From an uncultured Erythrobacter sp. (GTDB lineage Bacteria > Pseudomonadota > Alphaproteobacteria > Sphingomonadales > Sphingomonadaceae), in NCBI GenBank assembly GCA_947500645.1, contig CANMSD010000001.1:620001-684000 (forward strand): 64,000 bases of DNA. The letters are read 5' to 3'. This document shows, one piece after another, positions 50,931 to 61,929 of this stretch. The notes below the pieces were generated by a model, which saw nothing but the letters and a program-made list of their open reading frames with translations, did not search any database and was not told the origin of the DNA. Each line of letters opens with the position of its first letter. The first letter of the stretch is position 1. The position numbers were made by a program, and so were the translations under genes.

Positions 50931-51341
50931 TCACGTGGCGGATGCGCGACCGCGTGCCTTATCCGCGATCTTTTCAAAGACTGCATGCAGCTCCTGAGAT
51001 CCGGCCCTCTCGACAGCCCCATCTTCGATTTCCGCTTGCGACCAAGTCAGTGTGGGCAGCTCGTCGTCAAGCATCTCCCACTCAGGGAAAATCCGCTCAT
51101 CTATCATCTCGGAGTGCACCATACGGACGTTGCAATGGCGATCGTCGCAGAGAATTTGCGAGTAGAGCGCATCAATTGCTTGCGTGGGTCCTTCGATCAG
51201 CTGAAGGTAGACGTCACCACGACAAATTAGCGCGCCAGTGATGTCGTTGCGCCGGTTGTTACGCCGGGCTTGGATAAGGATGCCAGCAAGCATGGCGTGA
51301 TCGAACCCAAAGGGTTGCGAGCGATAAATCAGCTGCTTCAC
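50931..51341 (-). CDS. BLUF domain blue-light photoreceptor protein
   Basis: LIYRSQ, ARRNNRRNDITGALI, YLQLIEGPTQAIDALYSQI, DDRHCNVR, FPEWEM: conserved BLUF Tyr, Asn, Gln, Trp/Met. Confidence 0.9.
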   Translation of the reverse strand: MKQLIYRSQPFGFDHAMLAGILIQARRNNRRNDITGALICRGDVYLQLIEGPTQAIDALYSQILCDDRHCNVRMVHSEMIDERIFPEWEMLDDELPTLTWSQAEIEDGAVERAGSQELHAVFEKIADKARGRASAT

Positions 51342-51488
51342 CGGCGATGTCTCCTAAGGGTATGGAAACCTCAGCCTACGGCATTCGCTGCGTTGTCGAT
51401 ACCCATGGTCTTGAGATGGCAAACTGTCAGCCAAACTGGAGTTCGGCGTCACCTTTGTTTTCTCCCTTCAGGTTTAGGAAGGAAACCC

Positions 51489-53360
51489 TCAATGCCGTCC
51501 AAACAGCTTTTCGACATCTTCCATATCGAGCTTCACCCAGGTCGGGCGGCCATGATTGCACTGGCCTGAGCGCGGGGTCGCCTCCATCTCGCGCAGCAGC
51601 GCGTTCATCTCCGCCACGCTGAGAACCCGCCCTGCCCGCACCGATCCATGACAGGCCATCGTCGCGAGCACATATTCCAGCTTCTCCGACAGCAACAACG
51701 CGCCGCTATCTTCGTTCACCCCGTGCTTGGCGATGTCATCGGCGAGATCGCGCAGCAGCTTGTCCGTATTTGCACCGCCCAGAGCATGCGGGATCGAGCG
51801 GACCAGCATGGCCGACGGGCCAAAACGCTCAATCGCAAGGCCGAACCGCGCAAGACCTTCCGCCGCCGCTTCGAGACGGTCGCAATCCGCCTCGTCCAGC
51901 TCGACAACGTCTGGCACCAGCAGCGCCTGAGCGCGGGCGGTGGCCTCCCCTGCCCCGGCAGCCCGGAGCCGTTCGAGCACCAACCGCTCATGGGCGGCAT
52001 GCTGGTCGACCAGCACCAGCCCATCCTTGCTTTCGGCGACTATGTAAGTGTTGGCGACCTGGCCGCGCGCAATGCCGAGCGGATAATCGCGCTCCTCCTC
52101 GGAGATGGGTGCAGCCTCTTCCGCGCGCCCGGTCGGCAATGCGTCGGACGGCTGACCTGCGACCTGAGCCTGCCAATCGGGCCGCGCTTCGGACACGCGG
52201 TTTTGCTGGCCAGAGTTCGAAGACGCCCAATCGCGACCTTGGAAAATAGAGCGAAGCGCTGGCTGCACCTCCGGCTGGGCAGGCTCCGTCTGCCAGCGCT
52301 CCATTGCCGCGCGGTCCGGCCCTTGCGCGCTGCGTCTGTCTCCGGTCGCCAGCGCCTGCCGCAGGCCAGACACAATAAATCCGCGCACGCCCGCCGCATC
52401 GCGAAAACGCACTTCCGTCTTGGCCGGGTGGACGTTCACATCCACCTCCTCCGCCGGAAGCTCCAGGAACAGGGCCAGCACAGCATGGCGATCGCGCGCG
52501 AGCATATCGGAATAGGCCCCGCGAACCGCTCCGACCAGCAGGCGGTCCTTCACCGGGCGGCCATTCACGAACAGATATTGGTGATCGGCCACGCCGCGAT
52601 TGTAGGTCGGCAGACCAGCGAGCCCCGTCAGGCGCATCATGCCACCCGGCGTCTCGCGCGTCAGGTCGATCTCGACCGAATTGTCTTTGAGTTCGCGTGC
52701 GACAATCTGTGCCACCCGGTCGGCTAGCGGCTCGTCCGTTTGCGTTGCGAGCACGCGGCGGTCTTTGCCATTGGCGCTTTGTTCCAGCGTGAAAGCAATG
52801 TCAGGCCGCGCCATCGCGAGGCGGCGAACCACATCGAGACAGGCGATGTATTCGCTGCGCGCGGTGCGGAGAAATTTGCGCCGCGCCGGAACCTTGGCGA
52901 ATAGTTGCTCGACACGGACGCGCGTGCCCGGCGGCAGAGCGGCGGGCGCATCCTCGATCAGCTCGCCATGATCGACCATGCGCCGCCACCCGGAGTCGAC
53001 ATCATGCGGGCGACTTTCGAGCGTCAGCTTGGCGACGCTGGCAATCGAAGGCAGCGCCTCTCCGCGAAAGCCCAGCGTAGCAACTTGCTCGATCGCGTCA
53101 TCGGGCAGCTTCGACGTCGCGTGCCGCTCCAGCGCCAGCGTCATCTCATCCGGGTCCATCCCGCAACCATCATCGGTTACCTCGAACCGGGTCAGCCCGC
53201 CATCGGTCAGCTTGATAGCGATTCGCGTCGAGCCCGCATCGATGGCGTTTTCGACCAGCTCTTTGAGCGCAGCGGCAGGCCTTTCAACCACTTCGCCGGC
53301 GGCAATGCGGTTAACCAGATCACTTGGAAGACGGCGAATGCGTGGTTCGTTTTTGGGCAT
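51489..53360 (-). CDS. mutL: DNA mismatch repair protein MutL
   Basis: IRRLPSDLVNRIAAGEVVERPAAALKELVENAIDAGST; GFRGEALPSIASVAKL; VDVNVHPAKTEVRF. Confidence 0.97.
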   Translation of the reverse strand: MPKNEPRIRRLPSDLVNRIAAGEVVERPAAALKELVENAIDAGSTRIAIKLTDGGLTRFEVTDDGCGMDPDEMTLALERHATSKLPDDAIEQVATLGFRGEALPSIASVAKLTLESRPHDVDSGWRRMVDHGELIEDAPAALPPGTRVRVEQLFAKVPARRKFLRTARSEYIACLDVVRRLAMARPDIAFTLEQSANGKDRRVLATQTDEPLADRVAQIVARELKDNSVEIDLTRETPGGMMRLTGLAGLPTYNRGVADHQYLFVNGRPVKDRLLVGAVRGAYSDMLARDRHAVLALFLELPAEEVDVNVHPAKTEVRFRDAAGVRGFIVSGLRQALATGDRRSAQGPDRAAMERWQTEPAQPEVQPALRSIFQGRDWASSNSGQQNRVSEARPDWQAQVAGQPSDALPTGRAEEAAPISEEERDYPLGIARGQVANTYIVAESKDGLVLVDQHAAHERLVLERLRAAGAGEATARAQALLVPDVVELDEADCDRLEAAAEGLARFGLAIERFGPSAMLVRSIPHALGGANTDKLLRDLADDIAKHGVNEDSGALLLSEKLEYVLATMACHGSVRAGRVLSVAEMNALLREMEATPRSGQCNHGRPTWVKLDMEDVEKLFGRH

Positions 53361-53374
53361 TTGTCGTATGTTAG

Positions 53375-54592
<1,218 letters not shown>

Positions 54593-54618
54593 TCTGAGGA
54601 AAATGGGGAGAAACGGGC

Positions 54619-55509
54619 ATGGCGCCGAATTCATCCCGGCGCTCGGGCCATTCGAAACGGGCGCAATATTCAGTCTTCACTGGCTACCTGCTGGCCGGAT
54701 TGGGCGCGCTTGCCGGCGCGGGATTGCTGGCGATCTCCCTTTGGCAACCTAGCGCATTCAGTGACCTGCGCGGCGCGGCAACCGACGTCGCCGAACCTGC
54801 TGGCGAGGCCAGCGCGTCCGTACGCACCGGGTCTGATGGAGTTTGGGAGTCGATAAAGGCGTACTATCGCGCAGGCAGCAAGAACGCCGCGCTTCAGGAA
54901 GAGGTTCAAATCGCGCGTATTCGCTTGGCCGAAGCCGAAGCGGTCGAGCAGGAAAACGCCCGGCTAAAGGCTCTACTCGATCTCGCTGAGACCGACACAG
55001 AGCCAGTCGCATCAGCTCGGTTAGTCGGGTCTAGCGCTTCAAGCAGCCGCCGCTTTGCCTATCTCGGCGCGGGCCGTGATGACGGCGTCGAGATCGGTAT
55101 GCCAGTAAGATCCCCACGCGGTGTAGTCGGCCGCGTGCTGGAAGTGTCCCGCAACAGCTCGCGCATCCTCCTGCTCACCGACAGCGAAAGCGTGCTTCCC
55201 GTGCGCCGCGCTTCGGATGAAACGGTCGCTTTTGCTGAGGGTCGTGGTGATGGCCTTCTACGCATCCGCTTGATAAACCTCGGTCTTAACCCACTGGAAG
55301 TCGGCGATGTTTTCGTAACCAGCGGCGCAGGTGGGTACTACCGCCCTGGCGTTGCTGTCGCGATCCTCAATGAGATCACACCCGATGGCGGCATAGCGCG
55401 GCTAATTGCTGATCCGTCGGGAACTGATTTCGTGTCCGTGGAACCGATATGGCAGCCAGAAGCTGTCGAAAGCTCGGAAACTCCGGTTGAGCTGGAGCTT
55501 GAGGAGTAA
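54619..55509 (+). CDS. mreC: Rod shape-determining protein MreC
   Basis: N-terminal TM, coiled coil, RFAYLGAGRDDGVEIGMPVRSPRGVVGRVLEV; operon position. Confidence 0.95.
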   Translation: MAPNSSRRSGHSKRAQYSVFTGYLLAGLGALAGAGLLAISLWQPSAFSDLRGAATDVAEPAGEASASVRTGSDGVWESIKAYYRAGSKNAALQEEVQIARIRLAEAEAVEQENARLKALLDLAETDTEPVASARLVGSSASSSRRFAYLGAGRDDGVEIGMPVRSPRGVVGRVLEVSRNSSRILLLTDSESVLPVRRASDETVAFAEGRGDGLLRIRLINLGLNPLEVGDVFVTSGAGGYYRPGVAVAILNEITPDGGIARLIADPSGTDFVSVEPIWQPEAVESSETPVELELEE

Positions 55510-56063
55510 TGGAGCGTTACAGCCCGTCGGCTCGATCTGATCGCTACGGAAACCGCATCAATCGCACTCAGTCGCCTTTGCGGGCGAGTATCGTTCCATA
55601 CGCCTCGATCCTGATTGGATCGCTTCTCCCATTTCTGGTGCTGGCCGATGTAATGCCGATTGCGCCGCCGCTCGGCTTTCTGATCCTGCTCGGCTGGCGC
55701 ATCATGCGCCCTGGCCTGCTGCCGCTTTGGGTCGGCGTGCCGCTGGGGGCGTTCGATGACCTGTTCAGCGGTCAGCCCTTTGGCAGCGCAATCATGCTGT
55801 GGTCGCTCACCATGATCGCGCTCGAAACAATCGAAACGCGATTTCCATGGCGCGGCTTCTGGCAGGACTGGTTCAGCGCGGGTTTAGCGATCATTCTCTA
55901 TCTGTTGGTCGCGATGCTCGTGTCCGGCGCGTCCATCACGATCCACCAATTTGTTGCCGCGGTCCCGCAAATCTTGCTGTCTGTCCTACTCTATCCGATA
56001 ATCGCCCGTATGGTTGCATGGCTCGATAGATTCCGGCTCTCGCGTTCGCGGAGGATTGGCTGA
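55509..56063 (+). CDS. mreD: Rod shape-determining protein MreD
   Basis: Multi-TM; PLGAFDDLFSGQPFGSAI; between mreC and mrdA. Confidence 0.92.
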   Translation: MERYSPSARSDRYGNRINRTQSPLRASIVPYASILIGSLLPFLVLADVMPIAPPLGFLILLGWRIMRPGLLPLWVGVPLGAFDDLFSGQPFGSAIMLWSLTMIALETIETRFPWRGFWQDWFSAGLAIILYLLVAMLVSGASITIHQFVAAVPQILLSVLLYPIIARMVAWLDRFRLSRSRRIG

Positions 56064-58144
56064 TGGCGAAGCGCCGCAACCGGCCTATCGTCAGCGCCTC
56101 CACCCTGAAGAACACATTTGACCGGCGCAGCATGGTGGTGGGTTCGATCCAGGGTGGGATCGGCGTGCTGCTAGCCGCGCGCATGGGCTATCTCGCGATT
56201 GCCGAGAATGAAAAGTACCGGCTCGAGTCGGAAAGCAACCGCGTCAATCTCACCCTGATCCCGCCGCGCCGTGGCTGGATCCTTGATAGGAATGGCGCGC
56301 CGCTCGCTTCCAACCGCGCAGACTTTCGTGTTGATTTGATCCCGGAACGCCTCAAAGACGCCGATGAGACTATCGACCAGATCGGTGAGCTGCTCGAGCT
56401 CAATCCCAATCGCATCGCCGATCTGAAGCGGGAGGTTTCGCAGGTCAGCGGCTTCCAGCCTGTCGAAGTGGCCAGTGGCCTCAACTATGAGCAATTCGCG
56501 GCGCTCAGTGTGCGCCTGCCGGACATGCAGGGTGTGGTGCCGCAGCGCGGCTTTTCCCGTTTCTATCCCACCGGACCCAGCGTCGGGCATTTGGTCGGCT
56601 ATGTCGGTCCGGCCAACGCCGAGGAATATGACGAGGAAGAGCGCAACCCGCTGCTGATCACTCCGGGGTACAAGATCGGCAAGGACGGGCTGGAGAAGCA
56701 GTTCGAGCAGGCACTACGCGGAGAACCCGGCGCTCGGCGCGTGGAAGTCACCGCATCGGGACGGATTATCCGCGATCTTGAAACACGCGAGGACGTACAG
56801 GGCAATCCGGTAAAGCTTACGATCGATGGTCCGCTGCAGGACTATGCCGCACGCCGTATCGGCCTCGAATCCGGATCGGTCGTCGTGATGGATTGTCAGA
56901 CGGGCGACCTGCTGTGCATGGCCTCCATGCCGAGCTTCGACCCCAACAGTTTTTCCGACGGCATTGGCAGTGTCGAGTATTCGATGCTGCGCGAGGACGA
57001 ACGCGTGCCCCTGCGCAACAAGGTGCTGAAGGGGCTCTATCCACCAGGCTCGACGGTCAAGCCAATGCACTGCATGGCGTTCCTGAAAGAGGGCGTGCGG
57101 CCCGATGAAACCATTATCTGCGGTGGTGGCCGCCGGATCGGCAATCGCTTCTTCAATTGCTGGAGCAATCACGGCGTCGTCGACATGGCCAAGGCGATTT
57201 ATCAAAGCTGCGACAGCTATTTCTATCACTTCGCCCAGCAGGTCGGCTTCGACAAGGTCGCCGCCATGGCCAAGGGCCTTGGATTGGGGCAGGAATTTGA
57301 GCTGCCTGTGACCAGCCAGTTCTACGGCACTGTTCCCAATGCCGAGTGGAAGCTCAACAAGTTCGAGCGCGAGTGGCAGCCATTCGACACCGTCAACGCT
57401 TCAATCGGACAGGGGTACTACCTTGCCAGCCCGCTCCAACTCGCGGTGATGAGCGCGCGTCTGGCCACAGGTAAGGTGCTCAACCCGCGGCTAGTGCTCG
57501 ACGGGGCTGTGACCGACCCGCTGAGTTACAATTTCAAAGATGATGAGATCAATTACATCCGTCAGGCAATGAGCGATGTGGTGAATGGCCCCGGCACGGC
57601 TGGGCGCGGTCGCTTGCCCTTCCCTGATATTAAAATGGCTGGGAAAACCGGGACAGCGCAGGTCGTTTCGCTTAATATCTCCGACGGACGCACCGGGCCC
57701 TGGAAGTTCCGTGACCATGGGCTTTTCACCTTCTTCGCACCGCTCGAAAATCCGCGTTATGCTGGTGCGGTGGTGATTGAGCATGGCGGTGGGTCCGGCG
57801 CGGCCTACCCGATCGCCCGAGACGTGATGACCTTCATGTTCGATCCGGCAAAGGGGCTTGAGGCGCTGAACGCACTCGAAAAACAATGGGGCGGCACTGC
57901 GCAAGAACGCCTTGATGCTAAATATGAGAGCTATGCCGCCGAACGCGGGGCCAGCGTAACAAGGCCGCCTCGCCGAGATGAAGATATCTTCGATCGTGTC
58001 GAGGCGGAGGCACGCGTCGCGGCTCAACAATCGGAAGAAATTGCCGATGAGTTCGTCGCGCCGAGGCCACTCGCGACGCCATCAGGCGCCCCGACACCCG
58101 CACCAGATTCGGCTTCTCCCGCAACGCCTGGACCCGCGCAGTGA
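56063..58144 (+). CDS. mrdA: Penicillin-binding protein 2
   Basis: RRGWILDRNGAPLASNR; YPPGSTVKPM (SxxK); SCDSYFYH; KMAGKTGTAQV. Confidence 0.96.
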   Translation: MAKRRNRPIVSASTLKNTFDRRSMVVGSIQGGIGVLLAARMGYLAIAENEKYRLESESNRVNLTLIPPRRGWILDRNGAPLASNRADFRVDLIPERLKDADETIDQIGELLELNPNRIADLKREVSQVSGFQPVEVASGLNYEQFAALSVRLPDMQGVVPQRGFSRFYPTGPSVGHLVGYVGPANAEEYDEEERNPLLITPGYKIGKDGLEKQFEQALRGEPGARRVEVTASGRIIRDLETREDVQGNPVKLTIDGPLQDYAARRIGLESGSVVVMDCQTGDLLCMASMPSFDPNSFSDGIGSVEYSMLREDERVPLRNKVLKGLYPPGSTVKPMHCMAFLKEGVRPDETIICGGGRRIGNRFFNCWSNHGVVDMAKAIYQSCDSYFYHFAQQVGFDKVAAMAKGLGLGQEFELPVTSQFYGTVPNAEWKLNKFEREWQPFDTVNASIGQGYYLASPLQLAVMSARLATGKVLNPRLVLDGAVTDPLSYNFKDDEINYIRQAMSDVVNGPGTAGRGRLPFPDIKMAGKTGTAQVVSLNISDGRTGPWKFRDHGLFTFFAPLENPRYAGAVVIEHGGGSGAAYPIARDVMTFMFDPAKGLEALNALEKQWGGTAQERLDAKYESYAAERGASVTRPPRRDEDIFDRVEAEARVAAQQSEEIADEFVAPRPLATPSGAPTPAPDSASPATPGPAQ

Positions 58145-59268
58145 ACCGCGCAAACAGCATCATACCCGAGCCAATAGCGCGTCAGCCCTGGCCGATGCTG
58201 ATCCCATTGTTCTTGCTGGTCTTGTTCGGCGCGGCTGTACTCTACTCCGCGGCCGGTGGATCGATGCAGCCTTTCGCAAGCTCGCATCTATTCCGGTTCG
58301 GCGTATTTCTGCTGATGGCGGCGGTAATTACAAGCTTCCCGCGCGAGCTTGTGCGTTTCCTCACATATCCGGCTTATGTCATTGTACTTCTATTGCTTGT
58401 TGCAGTGGAGATCATGGGCACCCTGGGGGGAGGAAGCCAACGCTGGATCGACCTTGGCTTCATGGTCTTGCAGCCGTCAGAGCTGATGAAGCCGGTAATC
58501 GTAGTCGTGCTCGCACACTTCTATTCGTCGCTGCCGGTAGGATTGATAACCAGCTGGCGTGCACTGCTTGTACCAGCTGGATTGATCCTCGCTCCAATGG
58601 CGCTCGTTCTGATGCAACCGGACTTAGGTACGTCCCTAGCGATCGCCTTTGGCGGGGCGGTCGTGATGCTGCTCGCTGGCTTACCGATGCGCTGGTTCAT
58701 TGGCGGAGGGATTGCTGCGGTTGTCGCCGCCCCCCTCGCCTTCTTCTTCGCGCTTGAGGAATATCAGCAGCGCCGCGTGATGACCCTGTTCGATCCAGAG
58801 AGCGATCCGCTGGGTGCCGGTTATCATATCGCGCAATCGAAAATCGCCATCGGGTCCGGCGGGATCGTCGGCAAAGGCTTCAACAATGGCTCGCAAAGCC
58901 ATCTGCAATATCTCCCCGAACCGCACACAGACTTCGTTTTTGCGACCATGGCGGAGGAATGGGGACTGATCGGCGGTATCTTCGTGATCGGCATATTCGC
59001 CATCATCCTGCGCTGGGGCACACGCGTTGCCCTCGCATCTCGCGACCGCTTCTCCAGCCTGCTCGCCGCCGGGATGGTGGCGACGATCTTCTTCTACATT
59101 GCAGTGAACTTGATGATGGTAATGGGTATGGCACCCGTCGTTGGCATCCCCCTGCCCTTTATGAGCCATGGCGGATCCTCGATGATGACCAATATGATCT
59201 GTATCGGCGCGCTGATGATGGTCAATCGCTGGAACCGCAACGCGCCGCGCGGCGGGCTTACCAGCTGA
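58141..59268 (+). CDS. rodA: Rod shape-determining protein RodA
   Basis: SEDS multi-TM; GGGSQRWIDLGFMVLQPSELMKP; LPEPHTDFVFATMAEEWG; PFMSHGGSSM. Confidence 0.96.
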   Translation: MNRANSIIPEPIARQPWPMLIPLFLLVLFGAAVLYSAAGGSMQPFASSHLFRFGVFLLMAAVITSFPRELVRFLTYPAYVIVLLLLVAVEIMGTLGGGSQRWIDLGFMVLQPSELMKPVIVVVLAHFYSSLPVGLITSWRALLVPAGLILAPMALVLMQPDLGTSLAIAFGGAVVMLLAGLPMRWFIGGGIAAVVAAPLAFFFALEEYQQRRVMTLFDPESDPLGAGYHIAQSKIAIGSGGIVGKGFNNGSQSHLQYLPEPHTDFVFATMAEEWGLIGGIFVIGIFAIILRWGTRVALASRDRFSSLLAAGMVATIFFYIAVNLMMVMGMAPVVGIPLPFMSHGGSSMMTNMICIGALMMVNRWNRNAPRGGLTS

Positions 59269-59272
59269 ACAG

Positions 59273-60067
59273 CTATACTCGGATCAAGCCGAGCTTGAGC
59301 GCTTTTACGGTCGCGCCGACCCTATCCGAAGCGTTGAGCTTCTCGTAAATTCGCTTGGCATAAGTTTTTACCGTTTCCGGCGACAATTCCAGAATGGTCG
59401 CGATTGAGCTTGTCGACTTGCCCCTGGCAATCCACCCCATCACTTCTCTCTCGCGACTGGAGAGTTCTGGTTTCTCTCGAGTGTTGTCGAGCAATACGCA
59501 AACCCGCTGATGCGCGGCCTGAGCGGCACTGCGTACAGTGCCAAGACGCCCTTCGTCGATTTGATCCAGCGGCACGCCAAAATCAAGCGATGCGAAGGAG
59601 TTTCGCCCTCTAGGACCATAGAGCGGCAAGCCAAAGCCATGCACCAGACCGTGCTGACGCATGGACTCGAAGTAGACTTCGTTTTCAGAAGTGTTTGCCT
59701 CCAGCGTCATCGCATCCACCCAACGTAACATCGCTCCATATCTCATGGTGCGCGCCGGAATTGGGTCGGCCAGCCTGAAATCGGCGTCTTCATAGAGCTG
59801 CTGCCATTCTTCGCTGTAACCCTCGGCATAGACAGTCGCACGAATTGAATTTTGTGCCGCAAAGATCGGCGTGAAATGATAGCTCATGCGAATGGCGCCC
59901 TGCTCACGGCAGACGCCGCAGATGTAGTCATATACCTCTGCTAGATCATCGAGACGTTCAATTTGTCCGAAGTATTTCTGCATGACATTACGGAAACTAT
60001 CACATGTCCCCCGATCAGGCGACTGTTTCATTCGTAACGTAATATCTATTTCGAATGATGTGAGCAT
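59273..60067 (-). CDS. LuxR family regulator with autoinducer-binding-type domain (LuxR solo)
   Basis: YSEEWQQLYEDADFRLADPIPA; GFGLPLYGPRG; C-terminal LSSREREVMGWIARGKSTSSIATILELSPETVKTYAKRIYEKL. Confidence 0.87.
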   Translation of the reverse strand: MLTSFEIDITLRMKQSPDRGTCDSFRNVMQKYFGQIERLDDLAEVYDYICGVCREQGAIRMSYHFTPIFAAQNSIRATVYAEGYSEEWQQLYEDADFRLADPIPARTMRYGAMLRWVDAMTLEANTSENEVYFESMRQHGLVHGFGLPLYGPRGRNSFASLDFGVPLDQIDEGRLGTVRSAAQAAHQRVCVLLDNTREKPELSSREREVMGWIARGKSTSSIATILELSPETVKTYAKRIYEKLNASDRVGATVKALKLGLIRV

Positions 60068-60096
60068 CCGCGCTTCGGCCCTCGGGTCGCATCATT

Positions 60097-60115
60097 CCGA
60101 GCATGTCGTGCTCGG
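60097..60115. promoter_or_regulatory. 19-bp dyad CCGAGCA-TGTCG-TGCTCGG, candidate operator
   Basis: Perfect 7-bp arms, 5-nt centre, between divergent luxR and MarR-like genes. Confidence 0.5.
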
Positions 60116-60175
60116 GCGCTCACAAAAAGTCCCTCTGATGGACATGCCAGCAATGGACGCTCATCAGGGGGCACC

Positions 60176-60577
60176 GTGTTTTTAGGTGTTCAGGAGCTCG
60201 TCATGCCGATGCGCATGCGCGAACGCTTCGCTCGTGTGCTGCCATTCTCAGCCCGCGGCGAAAAAGCGCGCGCTCACAATGAATTGGCCATGGCCACCGA
60301 CGCAGCCGATACCGCTGCAATTGCCGCCTTTCTGGGCGGTGTGTATCTGCGTGAGTGCAATAGCATGACGACAAGCCTGCGTCAGGTCCACACCGTTGCC
60401 GGGGTCAGCCAAAGCATGGCGCTCCGGCTGGCCAAAAGATTGAACGAAGACGGACTTATAGTCATCATTTCAGCGCTGCACGATGAGTTTGAGTCGCGCA
60501 TCGAATTGACCGAAATTGCCAAACGCAGGCTGGCCAGGCTCACGCACAACAACACAACATCTTCCATTCCGAAATAA
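60176..60577 (+). CDS. MarR-like winged-helix protein
   Basis: VAGVSQSMALRLAKRLNEDGLIVIISALHDEFESRIELTEIAKRRLARL; start uncertain. Confidence 0.6.
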   Translation: MFLGVQELVMPMRMRERFARVLPFSARGEKARAHNELAMATDAADTAAIAAFLGGVYLRECNSMTTSLRQVHTVAGVSQSMALRLAKRLNEDGLIVIISALHDEFESRIELTEIAKRRLARLTHNNTTSSIPK

Positions 60578-60674
60578 GCGCGCTATATGCAGCGCCTTCG
60601 CTGATTCGGGGCATTGGCTTGAAGGGCCTTTCCGACAGTGATCTTGATCTCGGTCATATCCGAAATCGTGAGAT

Positions 60675-60750
<76 letters not shown>

Positions 60751-61052
60751 TTCCCCACCCCTACTTATTCAACAGTTTATATACGCTCCACCAGAGCGAC
60801 AGCATACATAATCCTTAGCATCGCAATTGGCCCGCGGTCAGCTGTTCGCAAGATGATCCGCAAGAGCATCGCAAACCCATGCCCACTCCGCAGGCTGGAT
60901 ATACAGAGGATTGTGTAGCATCGAAGCGCCAGATCATCTATTTGTCCGGACATATTGCTTTGGGTCTTCATTCAACGAAAGTTCTGTTGCCCCTCTGCAT
61001 GGATCGCGAAACGTCAAACTGCGTTTCCTAAGCGTGTTGTAGGAGAGAGATT

Positions 61053-61907
61053 TTGTACAAGTATGTTGCCGCCGGGGTCTTGCTGAGCCTTTCGCTTTCG
61101 ATTGCTCCGGCTGGTGCCGAACAGACAGCGCCCCCCGCAAACGACCAGACACAGAAGGCATCGTATGAGGCTGCACCGGAGCCGTTGCGCATCTGGGCCA
61201 CCGCTCGTGCAGGAACAGGCGAGCCAATCCATTGGGTCGCCGATGGAGCGGTTTATGCTTACCCGTCGGGCGAAAAACTGATGGGGCTTATCGGGCTTGA
61301 AAGCTCGACCATCATCTGGCCGGAAAATCCGGGTGACGAAATCATTCACCTGACACGCAAGACCTTCGCCTACACCGACAAGGATACCGGTGAAGTGCTG
61401 ACCGAATATAATGGCAACAAGGTCGAGCCGATTGCATACCCCTACCAGCTCATTCGGTATCGTCTCGAGAACGGCCGCATCTTCGGTGACGTAGAACAGG
61501 GCGTCGGCGAGAATATCCGCACGATCAAGGCCACCAACGGCATTCCGTACCGTCAACTCGGAGATTCCTACATCTACAATGCGTCGGTATGGTTGGACTT
61601 CGATTTGCCTTCCGGCGATCGGTACGAGGCTTGGGAGAATTACGATTTCTTCATCCAGCCTGAAGGTTCCGTTTCCGAACCTCACCAGATGAGCTGGCAG
61701 CGATATGGCAAGCTGCCGAAATGGGCAGGAGGTCAGATTGCGATCACCCATTTGCATTCATGGCGGGTTGAAAACCACAGTGAAATTCCGGCGCAAATCC
61801 TCGATTGGGCCCGCGAAGAAAAGCCGATGTGGTTGAAGCCACCGGCGAGCCTTGAAGAAGTCCGTAAGTTGCAAAAGGGCGAAGGCGGCCCGGGCTGGAG
61901 CGGGTAG
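61053..61907 (+). CDS. DUF1838-like secreted protein
   Basis: Signal peptide; TFAYTDKDTGEVLTEYNGNKVEPI and similar motifs; start uncertain (TTG at 61053). Confidence 0.65.
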   Translation: MYKYVAAGVLLSLSLSIAPAGAEQTAPPANDQTQKASYEAAPEPLRIWATARAGTGEPIHWVADGAVYAYPSGEKLMGLIGLESSTIIWPENPGDEIIHLTRKTFAYTDKDTGEVLTEYNGNKVEPIAYPYQLIRYRLENGRIFGDVEQGVGENIRTIKATNGIPYRQLGDSYIYNASVWLDFDLPSGDRYEAWENYDFFIQPEGSVSEPHQMSWQRYGKLPKWAGGQIAITHLHSWRVENHSEIPAQILDWAREEKPMWLKPPASLEEVRKLQKGEGGPGWSG

Positions 61908-61929
61908 TCAAGACGCCCGGCGGCCAAAG

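Noticed and set aside
51648-52727. 359-aa ORF antisense to mutL
   Set aside because: Shadow ORF; the minus-strand MutL translation is unambiguous.
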